Shown here: positions 25,751-34,718 of the stretch, one piece after another
Layout of the letters: each line of letters begins with the position of its first letter
Numbering within the stretch: position 1 is the stretch's first letter
NCBI RefSeq assembly: GCF_050753365.1
Contig: NZ_JBLZFY010000005.1
Span: 1-64,000, forward strand
Length of the DNA stretch: 64,000 bases
Source of the DNA: Geminocystis sp050753365
GTDB lineage: Bacteria > Cyanobacteriota > Cyanobacteriia > Cyanobacteriales > Cyanobacteriaceae
Reading direction: 5' to 3'
The notes under the pieces: generated by a model
Databases searched by the model: none
Seen by the model: only the letters and a program-made list of their open reading frames with translations
Told to the model about the DNA's origin: nothing
Program-made: the position numbers and the translations under genes

Positions 25751-26722
25751 ATGATAACGAAAGAGAAAGATTTAGTGCCCGTAACGGTTTTAACGGGTTA
25801 TTTAGGGGCGGGTAAAACCACTTTACTTAATCATATCCTTACATACGAACATGGCAAAAAAGTAGCCGTAATCGTTAATGAATTTGGAGAGGTGGGCATT
25901 GATAATCAGCTAGTGATAAGTGCCGATGAGGAAATTTTTGAAATGAATAACGGTTGTATTTGTTGCACCGTTAGAGGTGATTTAATGCGTATTATCGGTA
26001 ACTTGATGAAAAGACGTAATAAATTTGATCACCTTGTCATTGAAACCACTGGTTTAGCCGATCCAGCTCCGGTAATACAAACTTTCTTCATTGATGAAGA
26101 TATGAAATCAAAGTTACTTTTAGATGCGGTGGTTACGGTGGTGGATACAAAGCATATTCATCAACATTGGAGTGCAGATGAAGCTCAAGAGCAAATTGCT
26201 TTTGCTGATGTGATTTTACTCAATAAAACTGATTTAGTTACTTCTGAGGAGTTAGAGAATTTAGAAAAACGCATCCGTAGTATGAACGCTATGGCGAAAA
26301 TTTATCGCACTCAAAATGCTGAGATTGAAATGAATCAATTGTTAGGCATTAGATCATTTGATCTGGAAAAAGCCTTAGAAATCGATCCTAATTTTTTGGG
26401 AGAAGAAGCCCACGAACACGATGAATCGGTGTATTCTATTGCTATGGTGGAATTTCAGCCTTTGAATTTAGAAAAATTACAAGATTGGATTGGGGATTTA
26501 CTGCGTAATCGAGGCACAGATATTTTCCGCATGAAGGGTATTTTAAATATTGCTAACATGAACGATCGAGTCGTATTTCAAGGAGTGCATATGTTGTTTG
26601 ACGTAACGCTCGATCGTCCTTGGGGAGAAGAAGAAACCCGTAAAAGTGAATTGGTATTCATCGGGCGTAATTTAGACGAAATGGAATTAAGAGAAAGTTT
26701 TAAGGCTTGTTTGGATCAATAA
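25751..26722 (+). CDS. COG0523 GTPase, divergent subfamily
   Basis: 323 residues. The P-loop is GYLGAGKTT, the metal motif CICC in NNGCICCTVRGDL, then ETTGLADPAP, LNKTDLV and a C-terminal CobW domain (DIFRMKGILNIA). The linker holds only HEHDES. The P-loop variant, CTVRGDL and C-terminal differences set it apart from the three others here, closer to the broadly distributed cyanobacterial group found with WD40 genes. A Zur-type box precedes it and a WD40 gene follows by 18 nt. Confidence 0.9.
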   Translation: MITKEKDLVPVTVLTGYLGAGKTTLLNHILTYEHGKKVAVIVNEFGEVGIDNQLVISADEEIFEMNNGCICCTVRGDLMRIIGNLMKRRNKFDHLVIETTGLADPAPVIQTFFIDEDMKSKLLLDAVVTVVDTKHIHQHWSADEAQEQIAFADVILLNKTDLVTSEELENLEKRIRSMNAMAKIYRTQNAEIEMNQLLGIRSFDLEKALEIDPNFLGEEAHEHDESVYSIAMVEFQPLNLEKLQDWIGDLLRNRGTDIFRMKGILNIANMNDRVVFQGVHMLFDVTLDRPWGEEETRKSELVFIGRNLDEMELRESFKACLDQ

Positions 26723-26740
26723 TCACTTATAAAGATTAAA

Positions 26741-27745
26741 ATGTTAAAAATACAATGGACAGGAAAATTAACAGAATATATTACGGCGGTAAGTTGGTCA
26801 AAAAAAGGTCATTTGGCGGTAAGTTCAGCCGATGGTGAGGTAATGTTATTTACAGATACCCCCCAACTTATCCTTACCCCTAATGATACTCAAAGTTCGA
26901 TCGATCGTGTTGCTTTTTCCTCTGACAGTCAATTTTTGGTGGCAGGAGGGCAAAATGGAGAGGTTTTTATTTGGCGACTTCCCGACTTAAAATTAGTTGA
27001 TACCCTAGACTGGAATCTGCAATGGTTAGAAAATTTGGCATGGCATCCCCAAAAAAACTATCTTGCCTTTAGTCAAGGGCGTTATATACAGATTTGGGAT
27101 GTGGAAACACTGGAAATAATTACCTCTTTACCCTTTGAAAATTCTACGGTGTTGGATTTTGCTTGGCATCCTCAAGGGCAATATTTAGCCGTTGCTGGGG
27201 ATGGTGGAGTGAAAATTTGGGATACCACAGATTGGTTAGAAGAGCCTATTTATATTGAAACCTACGCCCCTGCCTTTAAAATAAAGTGGGCAGGATATAA
27301 AGATTATCTAGCTATTAGTTGCCTAGACAATACTGTAATGTTATGGGACAATTTTGATTTGTTACCTTGGCAACTGTCGGGATTTAGTGGTAAAGTTCGT
27401 AACCTCACATGGTCAAAAACAATAGCAGAAAATGCCCCTTTGTTGGCGACTTCCTGTCGAGGGAATGTGTTGGTGTGGCAAAAAGAGAAAATTATACAAA
27501 AGGGTTGGAATGCAACTATTTTAAATATTGACGATCGCATTATTCAGGATTTACAATTTAATCCTCATAATCTTTTGTTAGCTGGTGGCAATGAAGAAGG
27601 TTGCTTATTTTTATGGGAAAATGAAGAGCAATTAATGGAAGATTTTATAGGAATAGAAGGGGGTTTTTCTTGTTTGCAATGGGATTTTTTCGGAAAAAAA
27701 TTAGCAGTCGGTAGTGATATGGGAGAAATATTCATTTTTATGTAG
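26741..27745 (+). CDS. WD40 repeat protein
   Basis: 334 residues forming about seven WD40 blades, with repeat ends such as VFIWRLPD, IQIWDVET, VKIWDTTD, VMLWDNFD, VLVWQKEK and LFLWENEE. There is no signal peptide or catalytic domain. It is translated 18 nt after the COG0523 gene and is probably in one operon with it, so a scaffold role in metal delivery is plausible but unproven. Its TAG stop codon is supplied by the terminal repeat of an inserted 138-bp element, so the original C-terminus may have differed. Confidence 0.85.
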   Translation: MLKIQWTGKLTEYITAVSWSKKGHLAVSSADGEVMLFTDTPQLILTPNDTQSSIDRVAFSSDSQFLVAGGQNGEVFIWRLPDLKLVDTLDWNLQWLENLAWHPQKNYLAFSQGRYIQIWDVETLEIITSLPFENSTVLDFAWHPQGQYLAVAGDGGVKIWDTTDWLEEPIYIETYAPAFKIKWAGYKDYLAISCLDNTVMLWDNFDLLPWQLSGFSGKVRNLTWSKTIAENAPLLATSCRGNVLVWQKEKIIQKGWNATILNIDDRIIQDLQFNPHNLLLAGGNEEGCLFLWENEEQLMEDFIGIEGGFSCLQWDFFGKKLAVGSDMGEIFIFM

Positions 27746-27878
27746 GTTGGGTTAACGAAGTGTAACCCAACATCCTCAGATTAATTTGGATATATTAACC
27801 CAATATCCTCATTTTGATTGAGATATAGTTATAATGTTGGGTTTCGTGCCTCAACCCAACCTACGGGTTACAAATCAT
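27741..27878. repeat. 138-bp inverted-terminal (MITE-like) element, copy 1
   Basis: Begins TGTAGGTTGGGTT and has AACCCAACCTAC near its other end, with an internal second copy of each motif and no coding capacity. It provides stop codons to the genes on both sides: TAG for the WD40 gene and, in its tail, TAA for hicA. Confidence 0.8.
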
Positions 27879-28080
27879 CAGGAGTTAATCCAGTTAATTT
27901 AGCAATTCTAGCTAACATTTTTGGTCCAATTTCTTCACCTTCATGGAAAGCAAAAACGACATTACTCCATCCTGATTTTTCCAGAATTTTATGAGAGCCA
28001 GTCTGACGTTTGATTTTCCAACCTTTATTTTGCAAGGCTTTTAAAACCTGTTTAGCTTTAGTTCCAGACCATTGACTCAT
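27868..28080 (-). CDS. hicA: HicA-type mRNA interferase toxin
   Basis: 70 residues of dsRNA-binding-like fold, with the catalytic His30 in QTGSHKIL. HicA toxins cleave mRNA and tmRNA and are neutralised by HicB. It overlaps the 3' end of hicB by four nt, the reverse of the common hicA-hicB order. The whole pair sits between two near-identical 138-bp elements, which suggests it moved or amplified with them. Confidence 0.9.
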   Translation of the reverse strand: MSQWSGTKAKQVLKALQNKGWKIKRQTGSHKILEKSGWSNVVFAFHEGEEIGPKMLARIAKLTGLTPDDL

Positions 28081-28283
28081 AACGCAACAAATGATAAATT
28101 AAGTTCATATTCTGGGGTTTTTATTTCTTCAAGTTGATCTGCTAAAACACGCAAAGCTAGGGCTTGAACTTTAGAAACTGCCTCGTCTTGAGTATTACCA
28201 TAAACTAACACACCCGGAAGTTCAGCAATTTCAGCAATGTAGCGCCCATCTTCTTCTTGTTCTATTTCAATCTTATAATTCAT
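28077..28283 (-). CDS. hicB: HicB-type antitoxin
   Basis: 68 residues with the partial RNase H-like HicB fold (YIAEIAELPGVLVYGNTQDEAVSKVQALALRVLAD). The usual C-terminal DNA-binding domain is absent, as in the short HicB class. It is the first gene of the pair with hicA. Confidence 0.88.
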   Translation of the reverse strand: MNYKIEIEQEEDGRYIAEIAELPGVLVYGNTQDEAVSKVQALALRVLADQLEEIKTPEYELNLSFVAL

Positions 28284-28337
28284 TACAATTTACTATTATT
28301 CATAGTGATACTTTTTAAATTATACTCTTTATTTTTT

Positions 28338-28475
28338 TGTAGGTTGGGTTAACGAAGTGTAACCCAACATCCTCAGATTAATTTGGATATATTAATCCAA
28401 TATCCGCATTTTAATTGAGATATAGTGATAATGTTGGGTTTCGTGCCTCAACCCAACCTACGGGTTACAAATCAT
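28338..28475. repeat. 138-bp inverted-terminal (MITE-like) element, copy 2
   Basis: Same length and orientation as copy 1, with about four substitutions. It borders the DsrE-like gene, whose stop codon lies 16 nt beyond it. Confidence 0.8.
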
Positions 28476-28490
28476 AAGAAGAAAGGGTTA

Positions 28491-28976
28491 TTACCAACTC
28501 ATTACCCTAACATTGTCTTCAAAAAGAAGGGATTGAGTCGCTTGAGGAGAACCCATTTTTACCCCTTGAATTAAGTCATTGTCTGAAATTCCTCCTTGTT
28601 TCATACAACTAGGACAAATTAGAACACTTCCTCCTTGGGCGATAAATTCTTGCAACATTTGTTGTAAAGTTTTACCCGTTATTCCATTAGTATGTTGAGG
28701 CAATTTTTGAGATGCTAAATTAACTGCCGATACATTTAAAAAAATAGTAGTAGGATGTCCTTGTTGTAAAACCTTTTCCGCAAAACCGATCGCCATTGCA
28801 CCACGCCAAGAATCATCTGTGGTTAAATTCACGAATAAACTAGTCGTTTTAGGGGAAGTAACCGCAGTTTGTTGCCCTTGACTCTGTGTAGTTTGTGCTT
28901 GAGAGAAATTCGGCGTAACAACTATGCCAGAAATTCCGATTAAAGAAGATAAGAGTAAAGAAGAAATGACTTTCAT
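28491..28976 (-). CDS. Exported DsrE/DsrF-like protein
   Basis: 161 residues. An N-terminal signal peptide (MKVISSLLLSSLIGISGIVV, cleavage near SQAQ) is followed by a DsrE-like sulfur-relay fold with a Cys pair in ICPSCMKQGGI. Periplasmic DsrE-like proteins are common, and sulfur or persulfide handling is a guess from the fold. It lies between the repeat and znuB with no shared operon evident. Confidence 0.78.
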   Translation of the reverse strand: MKVISSLLLSSLIGISGIVVTPNFSQAQTTQSQGQQTAVTSPKTTSLFVNLTTDDSWRGAMAIGFAEKVLQQGHPTTIFLNVSAVNLASQKLPQHTNGITGKTLQQMLQEFIAQGGSVLICPSCMKQGGISDNDLIQGVKMGSPQATQSLLFEDNVRVMSW

Positions 28977-29165
28977 ATTATGAGCAAAAAATATTAACAG
29001 ACTTATAACTCAGTGTTAATAGAAAGCTATTTATTTGTCAAAAGACCAATAGTAAAACTTTTAATAAATCTAAATATCGTAAATTTTTATGATAATCAAA
29101 TCAGTGCGATAAACTTTGTTAATTTTGTTTTCTGGATTAGACTCAAGATTTTAATAAATCCTCTC

Positions 29166-30059
29166 CTAAAATTTGATTTTTTTAATAAAAATATTTTGTA
29201 ATTTATACAGCATTTCAGGACGGGTTAAAATGCCCTGACTAGGACTAAATAATAAAGCTAATAGAAATAAAATACTTGCAACAAGGACGATCGAAGCCCC
29301 TGAAGGTACGTTTAAATAATAACTTAAATAGATGCCAATTATCCCACTAATACTTCCAAAAACTCCCCCTAAAATCATCATTTGATGTAATTCTTTAACT
29401 AATAAATAAGCAGTAATACTAGGTGCAATTAACAGAGAAACTACTAACACAACTCCTACTCCTTGCATACTAGCAATAATAGTTAAAGTTATGGCAGAAA
29501 TGAGCATTAAATTAAGCCATTTTACGGGTAAACCTACCGCTTGAGCGCCTAAAGGATTAAAGGTATAAAATAGTAATTCTTTGTAAAATAGTTTAATAAA
29601 TGTTAATACAAAAAAAGTAATTATTAAAGTTCTTAAAACATCATTACCCGTGACGACTAAAATATCACCAAAAAGAAAACTATGTAAATCTATTCTACTT
29701 TTTAAAAGGGTAATTAACATAATTCCTAATGCTAAAAAACCTGAAAAAACTAATGCCATTGCTACATCTATTTTTATTTTTGATTCTTCTTTTATCCAAG
29801 CAATTATTAAGGTGCTAAATATTCCCGAAATAAATGCACCTAAAAATATATCTATGCCTAAATAAAAGGCGATCGACAATCCGGGTAACACAGCATGGGC
29901 AATAACATCCCCTAATAAACCCATTCTTTGAACAATTAAATAACTTCCCGTTACAGCACATAAAACCCCTAAAAAAATAATTATGATCACAGCATTTCTC
30001 ATAAACTCAAATTGTAAAGGCTCAAAAATTATATCGATAAAATTAGTCATTTTTAGCAT
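29166..30059 (-). CDS. znuB: Zinc ABC transporter permease ZnuB
   Basis: 297 residues with eight or so hydrophobic helices of the ABC-3 metal permease family (GSYLIVQRMGLLGDVIAHAVLPG, VGVVLVVSLLIAPS). It overlaps znuC by 17 nt and forms the membrane channel for zinc delivered by ZnuA. Manganese permeases of the same family are the alternative; the Zur-type box and COG0523 context favour zinc. Confidence 0.88.
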   Translation of the reverse strand: MLKMTNFIDIIFEPLQFEFMRNAVIIIIFLGVLCAVTGSYLIVQRMGLLGDVIAHAVLPGLSIAFYLGIDIFLGAFISGIFSTLIIAWIKEESKIKIDVAMALVFSGFLALGIMLITLLKSRIDLHSFLFGDILVVTGNDVLRTLIITFFVLTFIKLFYKELLFYTFNPLGAQAVGLPVKWLNLMLISAITLTIIASMQGVGVVLVVSLLIAPSITAYLLVKELHQMMILGGVFGSISGIIGIYLSYYLNVPSGASIVLVASILFLLALLFSPSQGILTRPEMLYKLQNIFIKKIKF

Positions 30060-30777
30060 TACCTTGTAAGAAAATTACATTGTCACCATAGGCTTTTTGA
30101 ATATTTGTAGCTGTGATAACTTCTTGACGAGTACCATCAGCAATTAAAGTTTTATTAATCAATAAAAATCGATCGTATTCTCTCATGGTTTCCCTTAATT
30201 CATGCCCTACCACTAATAAAATTTTGCCCTCAGATTTAAGCTCATCAAATACCTCAAAAAGCATCGCTTCCGTTTTCTTATCAACTCCCACAAAGGGCTC
30301 ATCAAATAAAAATAAATCAGCCTCTTGGGCTAATGCTTGAGCTAAAAATACCCTCTGTTGTTGCCCCCCTGATAACTCCCCAATGGGGCGATGTTTTAAT
30401 TCCCACATTCCCACCCTTTCTAAAGCATTTTTAACAATTAACTTAGATTGACGAGAATAGGAACAAAATAAACCTGTATGCCTTATTCTCGCCATCATTG
30501 CTACATTTTCTACGGTGATGGGATAATCCCAATCAATTTGCGCTCTTTGGGGAATATATGCCACCTGTTTTAATTGTCCAGACAAGGTGCGAGAATGAAA
30601 TTGAACGATACCTTTTTCTAAGGGAATTAAACCTAAAATCGCCCTTAAAAGAGTACTTTTCCCCGCTCCATTGGGTCCGATAATTCCCACGATTTCCCCC
30701 GGCAATAAACAAAAACTAATGTTATCAACTGCCATTAAGCCTCGATAGTTGACAACTAAATGCTTTACTTCTAACAT
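30043..30777 (-). CDS. znuC: Zinc ABC transporter ATPase ZnuC
   Basis: 244 residues with Walker A GPNGAGKST, signature LSGGQQQR, Walker B LFLFDEPFVG and the switch His in VVGHEL. It energises ZnuB. It is transcribed divergently from znuA across a Zur-type palindrome and translationally coupled to znuB. Confidence 0.9.
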   Translation of the reverse strand: MLEVKHLVVNYRGLMAVDNISFCLLPGEIVGIIGPNGAGKSTLLRAILGLIPLEKGIVQFHSRTLSGQLKQVAYIPQRAQIDWDYPITVENVAMMARIRHTGLFCSYSRQSKLIVKNALERVGMWELKHRPIGELSGGQQQRVFLAQALAQEADLFLFDEPFVGVDKKTEAMLFEVFDELKSEGKILLVVGHELRETMREYDRFLLINKTLIADGTRQEVITATNIQKAYGDNVIFLQGNAKND

Positions 30778-30786
30778 ATACCTAAT

Positions 30787-30803
30787 ATGAGAATGATTAT
30801 CAT
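30787..30803. promoter_or_regulatory. Zur-type box between znuC and znuA
   Basis: ATGAGAAT-G-ATTATCAT, one mismatch from the perfect palindrome, in the 49-bp gap between the divergent znuCB and znuA genes, so one site may control both. Confidence 0.8.
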
Positions 30804-30826
30804 TATTTTAAATTAAACAAGTAACT

Positions 30827-31810
30827 ATGTTAAGAAAATTGGGTATTTTGACTATTTTCATCGGTTTATGGGGTTGTACTCCTTCTCCAAATGTAGAAAC
30901 AACGGCGGAAACTTCATCGGAGAATCTGCCCTTAGTGGTAGCAACTACCAGCGTTTTATGTGATCTGACGGAGCAAGTAGCACAAGATACTGTTAATTTG
31001 AAATGTTTAGTCGCCCCCGGAGTTGATCCTCATGTTTATCAACCTACTCCAGAAGATAGACAATCGATCGAAAATGCTGATTTAGTTTTTTATGGTGGTT
31101 ATAATTTCGATCCCAACCTCATTAAATTAATTAAAGCTACTAGCAATAGTAACCCGAAAATTGCCGTTCATGAACAGGCAGTACCGAATCCGATTATGGC
31201 TAGTGAGCATCATCACGGTGAAAAAGATCATGATCACGATCATGGTAGCGAAGAAAAAGTCCCCGATCCTCATGTTTGGCATGATCCCAAAAATGGTGTA
31301 GCAATGGTTGAGGTAATTACCCAAGGATTAACTCAACTACAACCAGATTTAGCACAAACCTATCAAACTCGATCGAATCAAATCACCACAGAATTAGGTA
31401 AAATAGGTCAATGGATTGGGGTACAAATTGCCACTATTCCCCCTGAAAAACGTAAATTAGTTACTACCCATGATGCACTTGGTTATTATGTTACTGCCTA
31501 TGGCATCGATTTTCAAGGAGCTTTATCGGGTTTAAGTACGGAAGAATCCCCTAGTGCTGGTACTGTAGGAAATTTAGTCAAGGATATAAAAAAAACTCAA
31601 GTACCCACTATTTTCGCCGAAAGTTCGGTAAATCCAAAGTTAATTGAAACAGTGGCAAAAGAAGCGAATGTGCAAGTTTCTCCCCAAGAGTTATATGCAG
31701 ATGGTTTAGGAGAAAAAGGCACAGAAGGGGAATCTTATCAAAAAATGTTAATTAGTAATACTAAAACAATTGTGGAAGGTTTAGGAGGGCAATATACGGG
31801 ATTTAATTAG
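30827..31810 (+). CDS. znuA: Zinc-binding lipoprotein ZnuA
   Basis: 327 residues, cluster A-I solute-binding protein. A lipobox-like segment ends in Cys17 (FIGLWGC). Metal-ligand His residues appear in GVDPHVY, VPDPHVWHDP and VTTHDALGYY, and a late Asp in ELYADGLGEKG. A His/Asp-rich loop (HHHGEKDHDHDHG) typical of zinc rather than manganese binders lies after the first third. It captures zinc in the periplasm for ZnuBC. Confidence 0.93.
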   Translation: MLRKLGILTIFIGLWGCTPSPNVETTAETSSENLPLVVATTSVLCDLTEQVAQDTVNLKCLVAPGVDPHVYQPTPEDRQSIENADLVFYGGYNFDPNLIKLIKATSNSNPKIAVHEQAVPNPIMASEHHHGEKDHDHDHGSEEKVPDPHVWHDPKNGVAMVEVITQGLTQLQPDLAQTYQTRSNQITTELGKIGQWIGVQIATIPPEKRKLVTTHDALGYYVTAYGIDFQGALSGLSTEESPSAGTVGNLVKDIKKTQVPTIFAESSVNPKLIETVAKEANVQVSPQELYADGLGEKGTEGESYQKMLISNTKTIVEGLGGQYTGFN

Positions 31811-31980
31811 GGGTTGCTCAAAAAGTTTTTATCGATTAGAGAGACTAGGAGACTAAGAAGAAATGTCTAAACCTTTGATTTTAATAGTCTTTTGACTCCC
31901 AACCGCAAACCTTAATTAATAACACTTTTGTTAGGTTATAGTAATATAAACAAATTTTAAAATTAAGTGAGGATAATTAA

Positions 31981-32796
31981 ATGAAAATTGCCGTTATATC
32001 TTGTCTTCATGGTAATTTACCAGCATTTGAGGCGGTTTTAAAGGATATTGACGAAAATCAATGCGATTCTATTTATAGTTTAGGGGATTTAGTGGGATAT
32101 GGTCCTCACCCTAACGAAATTGTGGATAAAATTCGAGAGTTACAGATTCCTTCAGTGCAAGGTTGTTGGGATGAAGATATAGTAGAAGGGTTAAACGCCT
32201 GTGAATGTAGTTATCCTTCGCTATTAGCCGAAAAAAGAGGTATAATCGCCCATGAATGGACAAATCAACAAATTACTCCTGAAAATCGTCAATTTTTAGC
32301 GGAATTACCCCATACTCTTAAAGTTGATAATCTCTGTTTTGCCCATGGTAGCCCCCAAAGTAACCACGAGTATATTTTGCCTGAAATGGATGCTTTTACT
32401 GCCTTAGAGCGTGTTTTAAGTGCCAATGCTGACGTTTTATTTTGTGGACATACCCATATTCCTTATGTTCGGAATTTAACGGAAGGTATATTACAAGTTA
32501 AGATTGAGCAACCGACTATAGAATCAACCCTAGAAAGACAGTTTCACAGTCCTTTAAAACGTATTGTTAATGTAGGTTCTGTGGGTGAACCTCGTCATGG
32601 ACGACCAAATGCAACTTATGTGATATACGACAAAGAAACGGAGGAGGTAATTTTAAGGGAGGTAGAGTATGATTATCAGTCAACTTGTCGGGATATTATC
32701 GAGAAGGGTTTACCGCCAATTTTTGCATGGCGTTTGAGTCGGGGTTTAGAGTTTGCAGAAAAAGCGGAAGACGCAACCCATGTTTGTCAAAGATAA
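31981..32796 (+). CDS. Metallophosphoesterase (YfcE/calcineurin-like)
   Basis: 271 residues with the dimetal motifs in order: SCLHGN (first motif, Asp replaced by Cys in the DxH position), LGDLVGYGP, GCWDED where GNHD/E is usual, AHGSP and GHTHIPY. Most of the site is present though two motifs are unorthodox, so activity is likely but not certain. A related gene with stronger decay follows after a repeat array. The substrate is unknown. Confidence 0.82.
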   Translation: MKIAVISCLHGNLPAFEAVLKDIDENQCDSIYSLGDLVGYGPHPNEIVDKIRELQIPSVQGCWDEDIVEGLNACECSYPSLLAEKRGIIAHEWTNQQITPENRQFLAELPHTLKVDNLCFAHGSPQSNHEYILPEMDAFTALERVLSANADVLFCGHTHIPYVRNLTEGILQVKIEQPTIESTLERQFHSPLKRIVNVGSVGEPRHGRPNATYVIYDKETEEVILREVEYDYQSTCRDIIEKGLPPIFAWRLSRGLEFAEKAEDATHVCQR

Positions 32797-32891
32797 TTAA
32801 GAATTAAGAATTAAGAATTAAGAATTAAGAATTAAGAATTAAGAATTAAGAATTAAGAATTAAGAATTAAGAGTTAAGAGTTAAGAGTTAA
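32795..32891. repeat. Heptanucleotide array (GAATTAA)n
   Basis: Thirteen or so tandem GAATTAA/GAGTTAA units between the two metallophosphoesterase genes; the array starts in the stop codon of the first. Confidence 0.88.
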
Positions 32892-32961
32892 AAGTCTCCT
32901 CTATGTTATCTCGATAACGGTCAAAGTGTTCATTATTTACTATCAATTATTCATTAACAAA

Positions 32962-33654
32962 ATGTGGGCAATTTTAAGCGGAATTGAAGGAAATTTACAG
33001 GCTTATCACGCAGTTATCGATGATATTTTGCGACAAAAAATATCTGTGGAAGAAATCTATATTCTGGGTGATATTATTGGCTTGTCTCAGGAAAATGAGG
33101 CTTTAGTTAAAGAAATTCGTTACCCTCATCATTCTATCCCTATTCGGGGGTGTCGTGGTTGGTGGGAAGAGCAATGTCTCATTCTTCATAGTTTACATTC
33201 TACGGCTGATCCTGTGGAGTTGATCGATCGATTTGGGGTTCATGCCACTAAAATTTTATGGGATTGTGTTTCCCGTGAGACGATCGAATGGTTACGAAAC
33301 TTGGATTTTGGTTTTGTGGAGTTTGACTGTCTTTTAATTCATGGTAGTACCGTTAGTGTGAGTGAGGCTTTAACTCCTGATACTTCCCCTTGGGTAATTT
33401 TAGATCGTTTACAACGGATGAATGTTAATTATCTTTTTTCGGGACGATCACACCTTTTGTATGAATATAGGTTACAACAGGGGAATATAACCTCAACGGT
33501 TATGACTTTAGATAGTCAAAATAGTTATAGCAAGGAGGTGAAAGAGAAAAAAATTATTGGTGTGGGCAATGTTGGCAAAATACCTCACCAAGCAACTTAT
33601 ACTTTATATAACCCTTACAATAATCAATTAATGTTAAAGACTCTTAAATATTAA
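32962..33654 (+). CDS. Degenerate metallophosphoesterase paralogue
   Basis: About 231 residues from MWAILSGIEGN, preferred because it aligns with the first strand of the upstream paralogue. The fold is recognisable (YILGDIIGL, IHGSTV), but the first motif is SGIEGN instead of DxHGN, the Asn/His motif is GCRGWW, and GHTH has become GRSH. At least three metal ligands are gone, so it is probably a pseudoenzyme, perhaps a regulatory partner of its neighbour. Confidence 0.7.
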   Translation: MWAILSGIEGNLQAYHAVIDDILRQKISVEEIYILGDIIGLSQENEALVKEIRYPHHSIPIRGCRGWWEEQCLILHSLHSTADPVELIDRFGVHATKILWDCVSRETIEWLRNLDFGFVEFDCLLIHGSTVSVSEALTPDTSPWVILDRLQRMNVNYLFSGRSHLLYEYRLQQGNITSTVMTLDSQNSYSKEVKEKKIIGVGNVGKIPHQATYTLYNPYNNQLMLKTLKY

Positions 33655-33749
33655 AGTACAAAATTTACCTCAGTTCGAGATAAAATTTAGACTAAATCGA
33701 TCGAACCTAAACATACTATAATAGCGTGGGTTAAACAGTGTCTAACCTG

Positions 33750-34031
33750 TTAATAAACATCATCGTGAGAACCTAAAGTTAATAAATTGATAGCTAAACT
33801 ATTATCATCAGGATCATTAACAAACTCAAAAATAATTCTGTTACTATAATCAATGGAACATGACCAACATTCTTGCAGATCACCTTTTAATTTATGACTT
33901 CTTAAACTTTGTTGTGTATAATCTTCAGCGAGAATTGTCAAAGTATTTTCTACCGCATCACGGATTTGGGGATTTTTGCGAATTAAACGTTTAAAATCTC
34001 TAATGAATCTTTTACTCCAAAATAATTTCAT
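33750..34031 (-). CDS. RelE/YafQ-type mRNA interferase toxin
   Basis: 93 residues of RelE/ParE fold: FIRDFKRLIRKNPQ, LRSHKLKGDLQECWSCSIDYSNRIIFEF and a C-terminal LGSHDDVY, the YafQ-like ending with its His. It overlaps the antitoxin gene by four nt. Such toxins cut mRNA on the ribosome. Confidence 0.85.
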   Translation of the reverse strand: MKLFWSKRFIRDFKRLIRKNPQIRDAVENTLTILAEDYTQQSLRSHKLKGDLQECWSCSIDYSNRIIFEFVNDPDDNSLAINLLTLGSHDDVY

Positions 34032-34255
34032 TCTTCCTCTAAATCTGCCATTAAATCAGCTACAGTTCCACTTTTAACTTCTCCTTTAATAAACGCTTCA
34101 CGAGAATCTTGAACTGCCTTTAATAGTTCTTCTTTTTCTTTTTGTTTGAGACGATGATTGATAATTTTAATTAAATGCTCTTGTTCGTGATCAGACAATG
34201 ATTCTACAATTTCAATTACTGATTGAAAATTAAATTTTTCTTTGCTTAAAACCAT
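34028..34255 (-). CDS. Antitoxin of RelE/YafQ-type module
   Basis: 75 residues, mostly helical and charged, with an acidic C-terminus (GTVADLMADLEEE). Assignment is by its place directly upstream of, and overlapping, the toxin gene. Confidence 0.78.
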   Translation of the reverse strand: MVLSKEKFNFQSVIEIVESLSDHEQEHLIKIINHRLKQKEKEELLKAVQDSREAFIKGEVKSGTVADLMADLEEE

Positions 34256-34718
34256 AATTTGGGATAAATCTAGTAATTAATAATTAAAATCATATCATTT
34301 ATTTCCGTGTTGATATTTCGATCGAGGAGACATTACAGTTATATTTTTAGTAATTCTATCGTATCTTTACTAGCGTTTAAAATTTTTTATCTAATCCTTT
34401 TGATTGACTGTTATTGTTATTCGATCGAACAAATTATGACGTTTGACAGGAATTGTTATATTATCGTTAATATAGATTGAATGATTATCAACTTCTTTCT
34501 CTCAACGATCGAATAAGTCTTATAAGTTATTGAGCATAGAATTAGGAAAATTTATAATTTAGCGTGTTTCAATAAAGTCTTTTATGTATTGACAAAGTAG
34601 TCACTTTTTTTCCTCATATTTTGCATAAATCAAGAAAATGAGACTGATAGTTAAATAATAGCATTGTGAGATAACGATCGTTAATCAATGATCAAAACAT
34701 AATATAAAGAGGAATAAA
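34256..34718. other. Gene-free gap with repeat copy B
   Basis: No gene is visible. Positions 34325-34415 hold a diverged copy of the repeat that carries an oligopeptidase-gene fragment; its GGAGACATTACAGTTATA stretch is identical to the 36.2-kb copy. The rest is AT-rich, ending in the leader of the secreted-protein gene (purine-rich AGAGGAA about 7 nt before its ATG). Confidence 0.6.
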
